Shown: positions 7,595 to 13,938, counted from the stretch's first letter. The stretch is DNA of 13,938 nt from Methanolobus sp. UBA32 (GCA_002507205.1 DAZF01000038.1:14931-28868); one strand, 5' to 3'. Notes: a model not told the origin generated them from the sequence alone. Translations and numbers: made by a program.

Positions 7595-8893
7595 ATGTTC
7601 ACATACATTTTATATCCGGGATGGAACCAAGAGATGAACGGAGATAATTCAGATAAAAAAACAGAGGATGATGTTGAATATCATCGTTATCCATATAGTT
7701 ATGGAGAAGCTGGGAAAGATAGCATCCATACCAGTCCCGGATCTGATAATGCGGAGCCAGAAGTTACAGAACCAGAAGAAACTTCTGCAACTGGCGAAGC
7801 TGTAGAGACGACGGCCGAAGCAGAGATCTATCAGACCATGGCAGATAATATTGCTGATGATGATCCTGTTGATGAAATACCGGTTGAAGAAGAAAAAGAG
7901 AAAACTGAGTATAAACAGGAAAAAACGATCAATGCAAGAACAAGTTATGCCGAGCCATCCCGGGAACCTCCTGTTGTGAAGAAGAAAAGCCGTAAATGGC
8001 AATACATTACCATTGTTGCAGTTCTTTTGTTCGTTATTGGAGCGAGCTTTGCAGTAATTTACCAGACTTTCAACGGTGACCTTTACTCTTCAAATGATAA
8101 GGTAGCTGTTATCTATGTTCAGGGAACCCTGATCACCAGCAGCATACCAGGTGGACTTGGCTATGTTAGTTCTGAAGAGATATCAGACAACATAAGAAAA
8201 GCCCTCAGGGATGAGGATGTAAAAGCCATTGTCCTTCGAGTGAATAGCGGAGGAGGATCCTCCACTGCAGGAGAAGAAGTCTATACCGAGGTCAAGAAAG
8301 CAAGTGATAGCGGAGTGCCGGTTATAATCTCCATGGGAGATGTAGCGGCAAGCGCAGCCTATCACCTCTCGGCACCTGCAGACCTTATAATAGCCAATCC
8401 TTCAACAATGACCGGAAGCATAGGAACCATATGGACATTCCAGAACCTTTCTGCCTACTATAGTGACGAAGGAGTTGAATTCTACATCGTGAAATCCGGA
8501 GAATTCAAGGATATGGGAGGAGCATGGAGAGGTCTTTCCGATGATGAGAAGGAATATGCGAACAAGGTCGTTGCAGAAGTTTATAGAAACTTTGTAAGGG
8601 ACGTTGCTGAAGGCAGGGGCCTGAGCATCAGTGAGGTCAAAGCCCTTGCAGACGGCAGAATATATACCGGAAGAGAAGCAAAGGAACTCGGTCTTGTAGA
8701 CGAATTCGGTAACCTTTATGATTCAATTGACAGGGCAGCGGAGATGGGAGGTATTCAGGGAGATCCAACTATCATTTACATGAACAAACCATCTCTTTCA
8801 AGCCTCCTTTTTGGCTCTGAATCCGAAGCCACGGTCTCTTCAGAAGAATTCCTTCGATATTATGAGGAAAGTCCCTACGGTCAGATAAGCTGA
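7595..8893 (+). CDS. SppA-like membrane protease (S49 family, signal peptide peptidase type) with long acidic cytoplasmic tail
   Basis: S49 proteases cut signal-peptide remnants or other membrane-bound peptides using a Ser/Lys dyad. The 432-residue protein has a polar, Glu-rich tail (about 15-125), a basic stop-transfer patch KKKSRK (129-134) and one membrane span (about 135-159). The protease domain follows on the outer face: KVAVIYVQGTL at 169-179, the oxyanion-type RVNSGGGSS at 215-223, nucleophile Ser253 in VAASAAY, and Lys305 in SGEFKDMG. The 52-residue gap between Ser and Lys equals that in Bacillus SppA. Bacterial SppA lacks such an acidic tail, so it may bind a partner. I kept ATG 7595 because AAGG is spaced for it; ATG 7634 (13 codons in) would remove a hydrophobic N-terminus but has no ribosome site. 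It is followed after 6 nt by a membrane protein gene. Confidence 0.9.
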   Translation: MFTYILYPGWNQEMNGDNSDKKTEDDVEYHRYPYSYGEAGKDSIHTSPGSDNAEPEVTEPEETSATGEAVETTAEAEIYQTMADNIADDDPVDEIPVEEEKEKTEYKQEKTINARTSYAEPSREPPVVKKKSRKWQYITIVAVLLFVIGASFAVIYQTFNGDLYSSNDKVAVIYVQGTLITSSIPGGLGYVSSEEISDNIRKALRDEDVKAIVLRVNSGGGSSTAGEEVYTEVKKASDSGVPVIISMGDVAASAAYHLSAPADLIIANPSTMTGSIGTIWTFQNLSAYYSDEGVEFYIVKSGEFKDMGGAWRGLSDDEKEYANKVVAEVYRNFVRDVAEGRGLSISEVKALADGRIYTGREAKELGLVDEFGNLYDSIDRAAEMGGIQGDPTIIYMNKPSLSSLLFGSESEATVSSEEFLRYYEESPYGQIS

Positions 8894-8899
8894 TATTGA

Positions 8900-9382
8900 A
8901 TGCCTTTCACACCGTTTCACCTGGGGCCGGCCTTTTTGCTCGGAGAACTTTTCGAGAAAAAGGTCAACCTTTTTTCTATTCTTCTGGCAAGCATAATTGT
9001 TGATGTGAGGGCCACCTATTGCCTCTTTGCCGGCTGCCGCCCCCTGCACGGACCATTTCATACTTTTCTGAGTGCAACAGTGATCGCTTTTCTGCTCTCA
9101 TGGCTGTTGTTTTCACAAAGACAATGGTTGCAAAAAGTTACTGATAAATTGAGGATAGAGCAAACATATTCCTCCCTTTCAATAATAATAGGATCACTTA
9201 TAGGGACGTGGAGCCATGTGCTCCTTGATTCATTCCTTTATACCGACATAAGACCACTGTGGCCTCTCATAGCCAACCCACTTATAGGGCTGACGGAATC
9301 CGGAACATTATATTTGTTATGCCTGCTCTCCTTCCTTCCTGCAACAGGAATTTACTGCTGCAGGTACTGGAAAATAACTTAA
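8900..9382 (+). CDS. Small multi-pass membrane protein, DUF457/YdjM-like predicted metal-dependent hydrolase
   Basis: The 160-residue protein has about four hydrophobic segments (roughly 9-35, 56-72, 94-113, 122-152). Conserved polar residues look like a membrane-embedded metal site: His7 in TPFHLGP, Asp35, His50 and His54 in PLHGPFHTF, and His106 plus Asp110 in SHVLLDSFLY. This pattern is that of the DUF457/YdjM family, annotated as membrane-bound metal-dependent hydrolases; the substrate is unknown. Family members I recall have an acidic residue two positions after the Asp35 equivalent, where this one has Arg37, which may weaken one metal ligand. The ATG starts 6 nt after the SppA-like stop with no clear ribosome site, so it is probably coupled to that gene. 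The pair may act together at the membrane, which is inference from position only. Confidence 0.8.
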   Translation: MPFTPFHLGPAFLLGELFEKKVNLFSILLASIIVDVRATYCLFAGCRPLHGPFHTFLSATVIAFLLSWLLFSQRQWLQKVTDKLRIEQTYSSLSIIIGSLIGTWSHVLLDSFLYTDIRPLWPLIANPLIGLTESGTLYLLCLLSFLPATGIYCCRYWKIT

Positions 9383-9491
9383 TTGAAGCTTTTTATGCAA
9401 TAGTGAGTCTTTAGATATCCTTTCTTCTTATAACCAAATTAATTCTCATCTTTACGGAATTTAACGTATCTGCAATTCAAGATCAAAATAT

Positions 9492-9518
9492 AACCACAGA
9501 TACACAGGATTCACGCAT
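9492..9518 (+). repeat. Possible degenerate 9-nt tandem units in the intergenic region
   Basis: ACCACAGAT, ACACAGGAT and TCACGCATA follow each other directly in the 223-nt gap between two convergent genes. They resemble decayed units of the ACACAGAT-rich short repeats seen between genes in many prokaryotes. The match is imperfect and may be chance. The rest of the gap (9383-9605) shows no gene. Confidence 0.25.
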
Positions 9519-9605
9519 ACATTGTTTATTCGAGTCTCTGATTCGTGCTGTGCAGACTATTCCTATAGATCCATAAAAGCTGTACTTTAAAATGCTTTGA
9601 ACTGC

Positions 9606-10181
9606 TCATTCCATCTTGCTGCATTCCTTGTATCTGAAACAATCCAAAACATGGTCATTGACCATTCCCACAGCCTGCATGAAGGCATAGATTATCGTGG
9701 GACCCACAAAATTGAAGCCTCTTTTCTTCATATCCTTGCTTATCTTTTCGGATAATTCAGTCTTTCCAGGGATCTCTGACATTGAATTCCATGAATTCTG
9801 TATTGTTTTCCCATCTTTTAAGAAGCTGCGAAGGTAATTGTCAAATGAGCCGAACTCATTCCTTATCTCAATGAACGCCTTTGCATTGCCAACTGCGGAA
9901 CGCACCTTCAGTTTATTCCTGATGATACCGCTGTCCTGTAGAAGCTCTTCTATTTTCTCTTCATTATAGCCGGCAACTACGTTGTAGTCAAAGTCATCGA
10001 AGGCTTTCCTGTAGTTCTCCCTTCTTTTAAGGATCGTATTCCAGCTAAGCCCGGCCTGTGCCCCTTCAAGTATCAGGAACTCGAACAACTTTCGGTCATC
10101 ATGCTCAGGTACACCCCACTCTGTGTCATGATACTCGGTTTCAATTTCGTTCATTTCAGCCCATTGGCATCGGGTATTCAT
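9606..10181 (-). CDS. tag: DNA-3-methyladenine glycosylase I
   Basis: It removes 3-methyladenine from alkylated DNA as the first step of base excision repair. The 191-residue protein aligns over its length with E. coli Tag as I remember it. The N-terminal zinc snap is formed by Cys5, His18, His177 and Cys181 (the VNDHVLDC motif), all present. The HhH-fold core shows YHDTEWGVPE at 17-26, and LEGAQAGLSW at 38-47 holds the base-recognising Glu39 and Trp47. DSGIIRNKLK follows at 83-92, and KKRGFNFVGPTIIYAFMQA at 152-170. The ATG at 10181 retains Cys5, so it must be the real start, yet no ribosome site precedes it. A TATA-like box centred near 10210 on the minus strand puts the start site within a few bases of the ATG, which suggests a leaderless mRNA. 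It is divergent from the methyltransferase gene. Confidence 0.96.
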   Translation of the reverse strand: MNTRCQWAEMNEIETEYHDTEWGVPEHDDRKLFEFLILEGAQAGLSWNTILKRRENYRKAFDDFDYNVVAGYNEEKIEELLQDSGIIRNKLKVRSAVGNAKAFIEIRNEFGSFDNYLRSFLKDGKTIQNSWNSMSEIPGKTELSEKISKDMKKRGFNFVGPTIIYAFMQAVGMVNDHVLDCFRYKECSKME

Positions 10182-10204
10182 ATTTGGAAGAGAGTTGGCA
10201 AACG

Positions 10205-10217
10205 CTTTATATTTTCT
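10205..10217. promoter_or_regulatory. Shared AT box between tag and the methyltransferase gene
   Basis: CTTTATATTTTCT reads as a TATA element on both strands. On the minus strand (AGAAAATATAAAG) its centre is about 29 nt from the tag ATG, fitting a leaderless transcript. On the plus strand it would give a start site near 10237 and a 25- to 30-nt leader carrying AAAGGA (10246-10251). Confidence 0.5.
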
Positions 10218-10266
10218 TCTGCCAAATTTAACTCAAACAACATACAAAGGAAAAATAGCGTTGCCC

Positions 10267-10908
10267 ATGAAAAAAAGCCCTTTCGATATCCATGCAGAAA
10301 AATATGACAACTGGTATGAGAAACACTTAACTGTCTACGAATCCGAACTGGAAGCCATAAAAGAATTGATTCCTTCGGATGTTCCCGAAAAAAGCCTTGA
10401 GATAGGAGTAGGTACAGGCAGGTTCGCATCTGCCCTGGGTGTAAGTTATGGGCTTGATCCTTCGGGAAAGATGCTGGAAATTGCAGAAAAACGTGGTATC
10501 GGGGTAATAAAAGGAATTGCAGAGAATTTACCCCTGAAAAGTTCATCTTTCGAACTTATACTGATGGCCACATCACTTTTTTTTGTAGATGTGGAAAAGA
10601 CACTCGGGGAAATATCCCGCGTACTTGTGCCCGGAGGAAAACTTATTATCGCGTTCATTGACCGTAATAGTCCTCTTGGTAAAGAATACCAGAAGAGAAC
10701 ACATGAGGGAGGTTTTTACGGGAATGCCAGTTTCTGTTCGGCCAATCAACTCATAAACAGACTTGAAGAATATGGTTTCCATGAACCTGGTATCAGGCAA
10801 ACCCTGTTCAAACCCCTGCCTGACATCAAGGTTATAGAAAAACCGGAGGAAGGTTTCTCAAGAGGTTCTTTTGTCGTTGTAAGGACAAGAAGTATAAAGA
10901 ACAAATGA
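10267..10908 (+). CDS. Class I SAM-dependent methyltransferase (Methyltransf_11/UbiE-like), substrate unknown
   Basis: The 213-residue protein has the Rossmann methyltransferase fold. Motif I LEIGVGTGRFA (44-54) is the SAM-binding glycine loop. YGLDPSGKMLEIAEKRG (61-77) carries the acidic residue that binds the ribose hydroxyls. IAENLPLKSSSFELILM (84-100) is the usual strand-4 region, and VLVPGGKLIIAFIDRN (119-134) is motif III. No transmembrane segment or extra domain is visible, and nothing identifies the substrate. I chose ATG 10267; the in-frame TTG at 10261 is closer to the AAAGGA site (10246-10251) and could be the true start, adding two residues. The longer frame back to 10195 would run through the promoter and is rejected. 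The next gene starts 35 nt downstream on the same strand and may be co-transcribed. Confidence 0.88.
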   Translation: MKKSPFDIHAEKYDNWYEKHLTVYESELEAIKELIPSDVPEKSLEIGVGTGRFASALGVSYGLDPSGKMLEIAEKRGIGVIKGIAENLPLKSSSFELILMATSLFFVDVEKTLGEISRVLVPGGKLIIAFIDRNSPLGKEYQKRTHEGGFYGNASFCSANQLINRLEEYGFHEPGIRQTLFKPLPDIKVIEKPEEGFSRGSFVVVRTRSIKNK

Positions 10909-10943
10909 AGAATCTCTTTTAAGGAAATTGCGGGGTTATCATC

Positions 10944-11678
10944 ATGAGTGGAACAGGCAAAGAGTTCATGGAAAAAACGCAGTACAGGTATCTTGACATG
11001 TCAGACCAGGCAGCTGGTTATCCCCAGCCGGCTCTGGAACTGGGAGAGACGGATACCGGAAAGATCACAGACCTACCTCAACCAAGAGATATACATGTAA
11101 GGGATATTGACCTGAGACAGGCTATCGAGAAGAGAACGAGCATCAGGAACTACAGCTCTGAGCCACTTTCTATTGAAGAACTCTCATACCTGCTCTGGTG
11201 CACACAGGGAGTAAAAGAAGTTGTCAGGGATGTTGTCACATTCAGGACAGTACCCTCTGCGGGAGCCAGGCATGCGCTTGAGACCTATATACTTGCAAAC
11301 AATGTGAAAGGACTGGAAAAAGGACTGTACAGGTTTCTTCCCATTGAGCACAAACTCGTAGAGATAGACATGGAAAAGAACATCGCGGACAAGATCAAAC
11401 GCGGATGTCTTGACCAGTCATTTGTAAAGACCAGTGCTGCGACATTCATATGGACAGCAGTGCCTTACAGGATGGAGTGGAGATACGGGCAGAGAGGCTA
11501 CAGGTATCTGCATCTGGACGCAGGACACACATGCCAGAATCTCTACCTGAGTGCGGAGTCGGTGGGCTGTGGAGTTTGTGCCATTGCAGCATTCCTTGAT
11601 GAGGAAATAAATCCTGCAATCAGGATTGATGGAGAGAATGAGTTTGTCATATATGTTGCAACGGTAGGTAAAAAATGA
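10944..11678 (+). CDS. SagB-type nitroreductase-family oxidoreductase
   Basis: This 244-residue protein belongs to the nitroreductase-fold FMN enzymes of the SagB/ThcOx branch. The FMN-phosphate segment EKRTSIRNYS (62-71) holds Arg64, Ser66 and Arg68. LSYLLWCTQGV (80-90) is the typical helix, and PSAGARHALETY (104-115) is the branch-specific flavin loop. YRYLHLDAGHTCQNLYLSAESVGCG (186-210) is the C-terminal signature. In bacteria SagB-type enzymes oxidise azolines to azoles in peptide natural products, but many stand-alone homologues exist with no known substrate. No cyclodehydratase or precursor peptide is visible here, so azole formation should not be assumed. The ATG has GGTTATC (10934-10940) 3 nt before it, like the GGTGATC site used by the DUF35 gene. 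Its stop overlaps the start of the next gene as ATGA. Confidence 0.88.
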   Translation: MSGTGKEFMEKTQYRYLDMSDQAAGYPQPALELGETDTGKITDLPQPRDIHVRDIDLRQAIEKRTSIRNYSSEPLSIEELSYLLWCTQGVKEVVRDVVTFRTVPSAGARHALETYILANNVKGLEKGLYRFLPIEHKLVEIDMEKNIADKIKRGCLDQSFVKTSAATFIWTAVPYRMEWRYGQRGYRYLHLDAGHTCQNLYLSAESVGCGVCAIAAFLDEEINPAIRIDGENEFVIYVATVGKK

Positions 11679-11965
11679 GAGGTGAAATGTCTTCAACCTC
11701 CCCAACCTATAAAACAGTGATTAAAGAGCTTATGCAGATCCTGGGAGTGGGAAAAACGATTGCACATGATCTCTGGAACCTCGATATTCACAATATAGCA
11801 GACCTAAAGGACAGAGACCCTGAAGAACTCTACCAGCAGTTATTTGACTTTCAGGGCATGCATGTTGACAGGTGCATGCTTTATGTTTTCAGATGTGCAG
11901 TTTATTTTGCATCTAACGATGAACATGACCCTGATCTGCTAAAATGGTGTAACTGGAAGGATTGA
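11675..11965 (+). CDS. Cdd1-type helix-hairpin-helix protein
   Basis: This is a 96-residue protein with one helix-hairpin-helix unit at about 19-46 (LMQILGVGKTIAHDLWNLDI), where GVGKTIA forms the hairpin. A conserved block follows at 61-79 (GMHVDRCMLYVFRCAVYFA). This combination matches the small Cdd1 family (sometimes labelled pathogenicity-locus or mitomycin-resistance-like), which is predicted to contact DNA or nucleic acid; no activity is proven to my knowledge. The ATG at 11675 overlaps the SagB-type stop (ATGA) and has GGTAGGT 5 nt upstream. The in-frame ATG at 11687 has GGTG too close to be useful, so I kept the first. The overlap implies coupled expression with the SagB-type oxidoreductase. 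The gene ends 32 nt from the convergent isomerase gene; no terminator is obvious there. Confidence 0.85.
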   Translation: MRGEMSSTSPTYKTVIKELMQILGVGKTIAHDLWNLDIHNIADLKDRDPEELYQQLFDFQGMHVDRCMLYVFRCAVYFASNDEHDPDLLKWCNWKD

Positions 11966-11997
11966 TACCCTGAGATTCCGGTTCAAATTCCTTAAAC

Positions 11998-12918
11998 TTA
12001 AACTGCCAGCTCAAGTCCCAGATAGTCCTTTATTACAGTAAAAGCCATAGATGGCGGGAAAGCTCCGACTTCAGTGATTATGAGGTCGATATATTCTGCA
12101 GGAGTAACATCAAATGCAGGATTTTTGACCTTGACATTTGGAAGCTCCCTGAGAATCTCAGCATCTATTACCTCATCACTGGAACGGTCCTCTATCTCAA
12201 CCATTTCTCCAAGAAGGGTGCGGGGGCTGAATTTGTATGTTTCCGCAGCAACAATGACATTCCTGCGGGCTTCCTGTGCTGCCATTGCAAGCTGGGAAGT
12301 GCCTATCTTGTTAATGAGAGCACCGTTAACTGAAATTGAATCGGCACCTACCACCACGAGATCAACCTCTTTCATGGTCAGCCTGACAGCAGAATCCACA
12401 ATAAGAGTTGTTGGAATACCATGATCGTTCAATTCCCTTATGGTGATCAGACCCTGCCTTCTGGGTCTGGATTCTGTGGCGATGACTGATATATCCTTGC
12501 CCTGGTCAAAGGCTGTTTTGATAATAGAAAGTGCTGCATGGGAATTACAGTGGGTCATGATGATATCACCATCGTGAATCCGTGAGGCACCTATCCTTCC
12601 AATTTTTTCCAATGCTTCCCCTGCGTTTGTTATGAATTTCTCTGCATTTTTCGATATTTCATCAATGGCATCATAGACATTTGTAGCATTGTGTCTCTTT
12701 GTAAGAGCAACAGCATTAGGAAGAGATACAGCAGTCGGTCTGGTATCTACCAGTGTCTTTGCAGCCTCTTCGATCCTGACATTGAACTCACTTAAAGACA
12801 GGGATTTCAGCGACACTGCATAATCCCTTAGTGCGGCTGATGCTGCAACTGCAATCCTTCCTGCGCCCCTGATATCCATTGTCCTTATTTTCTCTGCTGT
12901 AGTGTTCAGATCATCCAT
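11998..12918 (-). CDS. Ribose-1,5-bisphosphate isomerase
   Basis: It converts ribose 1,5-bisphosphate to ribulose 1,5-bisphosphate, linking AMP phosphorylase to form III RubisCO in the archaeal AMP pathway. The fold is that of the eIF2B-alpha/MtnA family. The family N-terminus EKIRTMDIRGAGRIA is followed by the substrate loop RPTAVSLPNA. The catalytic Cys124 lies in MTHCNSHA and Asp193 in VVVGADSI. Then come NKIGTSQLA and the end VGAFPPSMAF, which separates R15P isomerase from MtnA. I chose ATG 12918 (306 residues): a TATA box centred near 12945 on the minus strand puts the transcript start at that ATG, so the mRNA looks leaderless, and this start fits the family N-terminus. ATG 12933, five codons upstream, would lie before the predicted transcript start. 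RubisCO and AMP phosphorylase genes are not in the window. Confidence 0.93.
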   Translation of the reverse strand: MDDLNTTAEKIRTMDIRGAGRIAVAASAALRDYAVSLKSLSLSEFNVRIEEAAKTLVDTRPTAVSLPNAVALTKRHNATNVYDAIDEISKNAEKFITNAGEALEKIGRIGASRIHDGDIIMTHCNSHAALSIIKTAFDQGKDISVIATESRPRRQGLITIRELNDHGIPTTLIVDSAVRLTMKEVDLVVVGADSISVNGALINKIGTSQLAMAAQEARRNVIVAAETYKFSPRTLLGEMVEIEDRSSDEVIDAEILRELPNVKVKNPAFDVTPAEYIDLIITEVGAFPPSMAFTVIKDYLGLELAV

Positions 12919-12919
12919 A

Positions 12920-12929
12920 CTTATAAGTC
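12920..12929. promoter_or_regulatory. Perfect 10-bp palindrome at the isomerase start site
   Basis: ACTTATAAGT sits between the TATA box and the predicted transcript start of the isomerase gene, where a repressor would block initiation. It is short and AT-rich, so chance is possible. Confidence 0.25.
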
Positions 12930-12940
12930 GCATTTAAAGA

Positions 12941-12950
12941 ATTTATATTT
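12941..12950. promoter_or_regulatory. Shared AT box between the isomerase and the Fic-family gene
   Basis: ATTTATATTT reads as AAATATAAAT on the other strand. For the isomerase it lies about 27 nt before ATG 12918. For the Fic gene it would give a start site near 12972 and a leader of about 60 nt with GGAG (13018-13021). Confidence 0.45.
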
Positions 12951-13033
12951 AGCCAGTCAGGTATATCGAAATACGTTGACCGGAACAGATAATAGATAAT
13001 CGGGTTAATGACCTTCCGGAGAATAATTGAGAT

Positions 13034-13938
13034 ATGTACCAGCCGGATTTCCATTATAATGACAGGATAGTACGCCTGCTTGCAAGGATACAGGCAGCCA
13101 GGGAGATAATTCTCAACACACACGTGCCTCCTGAATGGGAAAGAAGACTGCAGATAAACAACCTTTTCAGACTAGCCTATCATGCTACAAGCCTGGAGGA
13201 GAATGGGCTTTCCATCAGGCAGGTTACAAAACTCGTTAACGGACAGGATATATTTGGGGATGAGACAGACAAGAAACAGGTCCTTAATTTTCTGGAACTG
13301 AATGAGTACCTCCAGAACATTGAAAATGAGGATATATCCGAGGATATGATACTCACACTTCACAAAATAGCCATGAAGGGAATTGTCCCTGATGATGAGA
13401 TTGGCAGGTATCGGACAACTGTCGCTGAGGGCTTCATGGAACCTGAAAGGGTCAGGTATTGTGTCCGGGACCTTATCGACTGGATCTATAGTGACGAGAC
13501 GACCGATGTTCTACCGGCATTAATGGCAGGGATCGTGCACTATGAGCTTTATCGCATGCATCCCTTTGAAAGCGCCAGCGGTACCATTGCCATGAGTATT
13601 GCTTCCTACATTCTGGGAAATAATTTCAGGGAAGCGAAGAAACTGTTCACCATTGAAGAGTTCTTCAACCAGAGAAAAAGGAACTATTTCGAGGGACTTG
13701 AAGGCAGCAATGGAAACAGACCTGATATCAACGAATGGCTGGAGTATTATCTCTACGGTCTTGCATTGAAGGTCTCAAGGGTTGAGAATGCTGTGCTGAA
13801 CATAAGTCGTGACTACGGGACCGTGGGAAAATACATGCAGATAGGACTGAAAGACCGGCAGGTCAAAGGTATCAAATTTGCACGTGAGATGGGAAAGATC
13901 ACGAATCAGGAATACCAGAAACTGTGCGATCTGGGTGT
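13034..13938 (+). CDS. Fic/Fido-family protein with degenerate catalytic loop (3' end outside the window)
   Basis: About 301 residues are visible, from MYQPDFHYNDRIV to the right edge, with no stop. The N-terminal helical part holds AYHATSLEENGLS (48-60), where T-S-L-E-E-N fits the inhibitory-helix pattern [ST]xxxE[GN]. The Fic core has LHKIAMKGI and IGRYRT (123-128), then HYELYRMHPFESASGTIAM in place of HPFxxGNGRxxR. His and Pro-Phe are kept, but the acidic residue, Asn and both Arg are replaced by Ser, Ser, Thr and Met. That should remove metal and ATP phosphate binding, so AMP transfer is unlikely. The C-terminus (VKGIKFAREMGKITNQEYQKL) looks like the winged-helix start common in archaeal and bacterial Fic-HTH proteins. 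A stop codon just upstream makes ATG 13034 the first possible start; GGAG lies 12 nt before it. It is divergent from the isomerase gene. Confidence 0.85.
   Translation, partial: MYQPDFHYNDRIVRLLARIQAAREIILNTHVPPEWERRLQINNLFRLAYHATSLEENGLSIRQVTKLVNGQDIFGDETDKKQVLNFLELNEYLQNIENEDISEDMILTLHKIAMKGIVPDDEIGRYRTTVAEGFMEPERVRYCVRDLIDWIYSDETTDVLPALMAGIVHYELYRMHPFESASGTIAMSIASYILGNNFREAKKLFTIEEFFNQRKRNYFEGLEGSNGNRPDINEWLEYYLYGLALKVSRVENAVLNISRDYGTVGKYMQIGLKDRQVKGIKFAREMGKITNQEYQKLCDLG

Noticed and set aside
7608..7615. TTTTATAT as the promoter TATA box of the SppA-like gene
   Set aside because: It would put the transcript start near 7638, downstream of both candidate start codons.
7621..7647. Eight-codon upstream ORF overlapping the region of the SppA-like start
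   Set aside because: It lies inside the SppA-like frame chosen here and has no ribosome site; such short frames are expected by chance.
10195..10266. N-terminal extension of the methyltransferase from TTG 10195
   Set aside because: The extension runs through the TATA-like box and the AAAGGA site, and is not part of the methyltransferase fold.
12911..13123. Minus-strand 70-residue frame in the isomerase/Fic gap
   Set aside because: It overlaps the start of both neighbouring genes and their shared promoter and shows no protein features.
1..13938. CRISPR array, tRNA, rRNA or intact insertion sequence
   Set aside because: I saw no regular direct repeats with spacers, no cloverleaf-like sequence, and no transposase frame with terminal repeats.

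Overview
The window looks like chromosome from a methanogenic euryarchaeon, most likely a member of the Methanosarcinales. That is inference from protein content, not a database hit. The signs are an archaeal-type HMG-CoA synthase / acetoacetyl-CoA thiolase / DUF35 set, a ribose-1,5-bisphosphate isomerase of the archaeal AMP pathway, a PGF-CTERM-type surface protein, an archaeal two-zinc-knuckle MetG, GGTGATC-like Shine-Dalgarno sites and TATA-box promoters. No rRNA, tRNA, CRISPR array or intact mobile element was seen.

Layout, left part (1-3734, + strand): the 3' part of a probable regulator, then HMG-CoA synthase, acetoacetyl-CoA thiolase and the zinc-ribbon/OB-fold DUF35 scaffold. These are the first steps of the mevalonate route to archaeal isoprenoid lipids. 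A CYTH-domain triphosphate-binding protein overlaps the DUF35 gene by 7 nt. Positions 3735-5455 are more AT-rich: about 500 nt without a gene, then one secreted or surface-anchored protein of unknown function with an internal duplication, four N-glycosylation sequons and a C-terminal PGF/hydrophobic/Arg tail.

Middle part (5456-9382): metG on the minus strand, divergent from an SppA-like membrane serine/lysine protease with a long acidic cytoplasmic tail. The protease is followed 6 nt later by a small multi-pass membrane protein of the DUF457/YdjM metal-dependent-hydrolase type.

Right part (9606-13938): tag (3-methyladenine DNA glycosylase I) on the minus strand is divergent from an operon-like run of a SAM methyltransferase, a SagB-type nitroreductase-fold oxidoreductase and a Cdd1-type helix-hairpin-helix protein. 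Ribose-1,5-bisphosphate isomerase lies convergent to that run and divergent from a Fic-family gene that leaves the window. The Fic protein keeps the fold landmarks and the inhibitory-helix motif but has lost most of the catalytic loop. It is the most unusual coding feature here.

Three divergent gene pairs (metG/sppA, tag/methyltransferase, R15P isomerase/Fic) each have a single near-symmetric AT box that can be read as a TATA element on both strands. Its spacing suggests leaderless or nearly leaderless mRNAs for tag and the isomerase.
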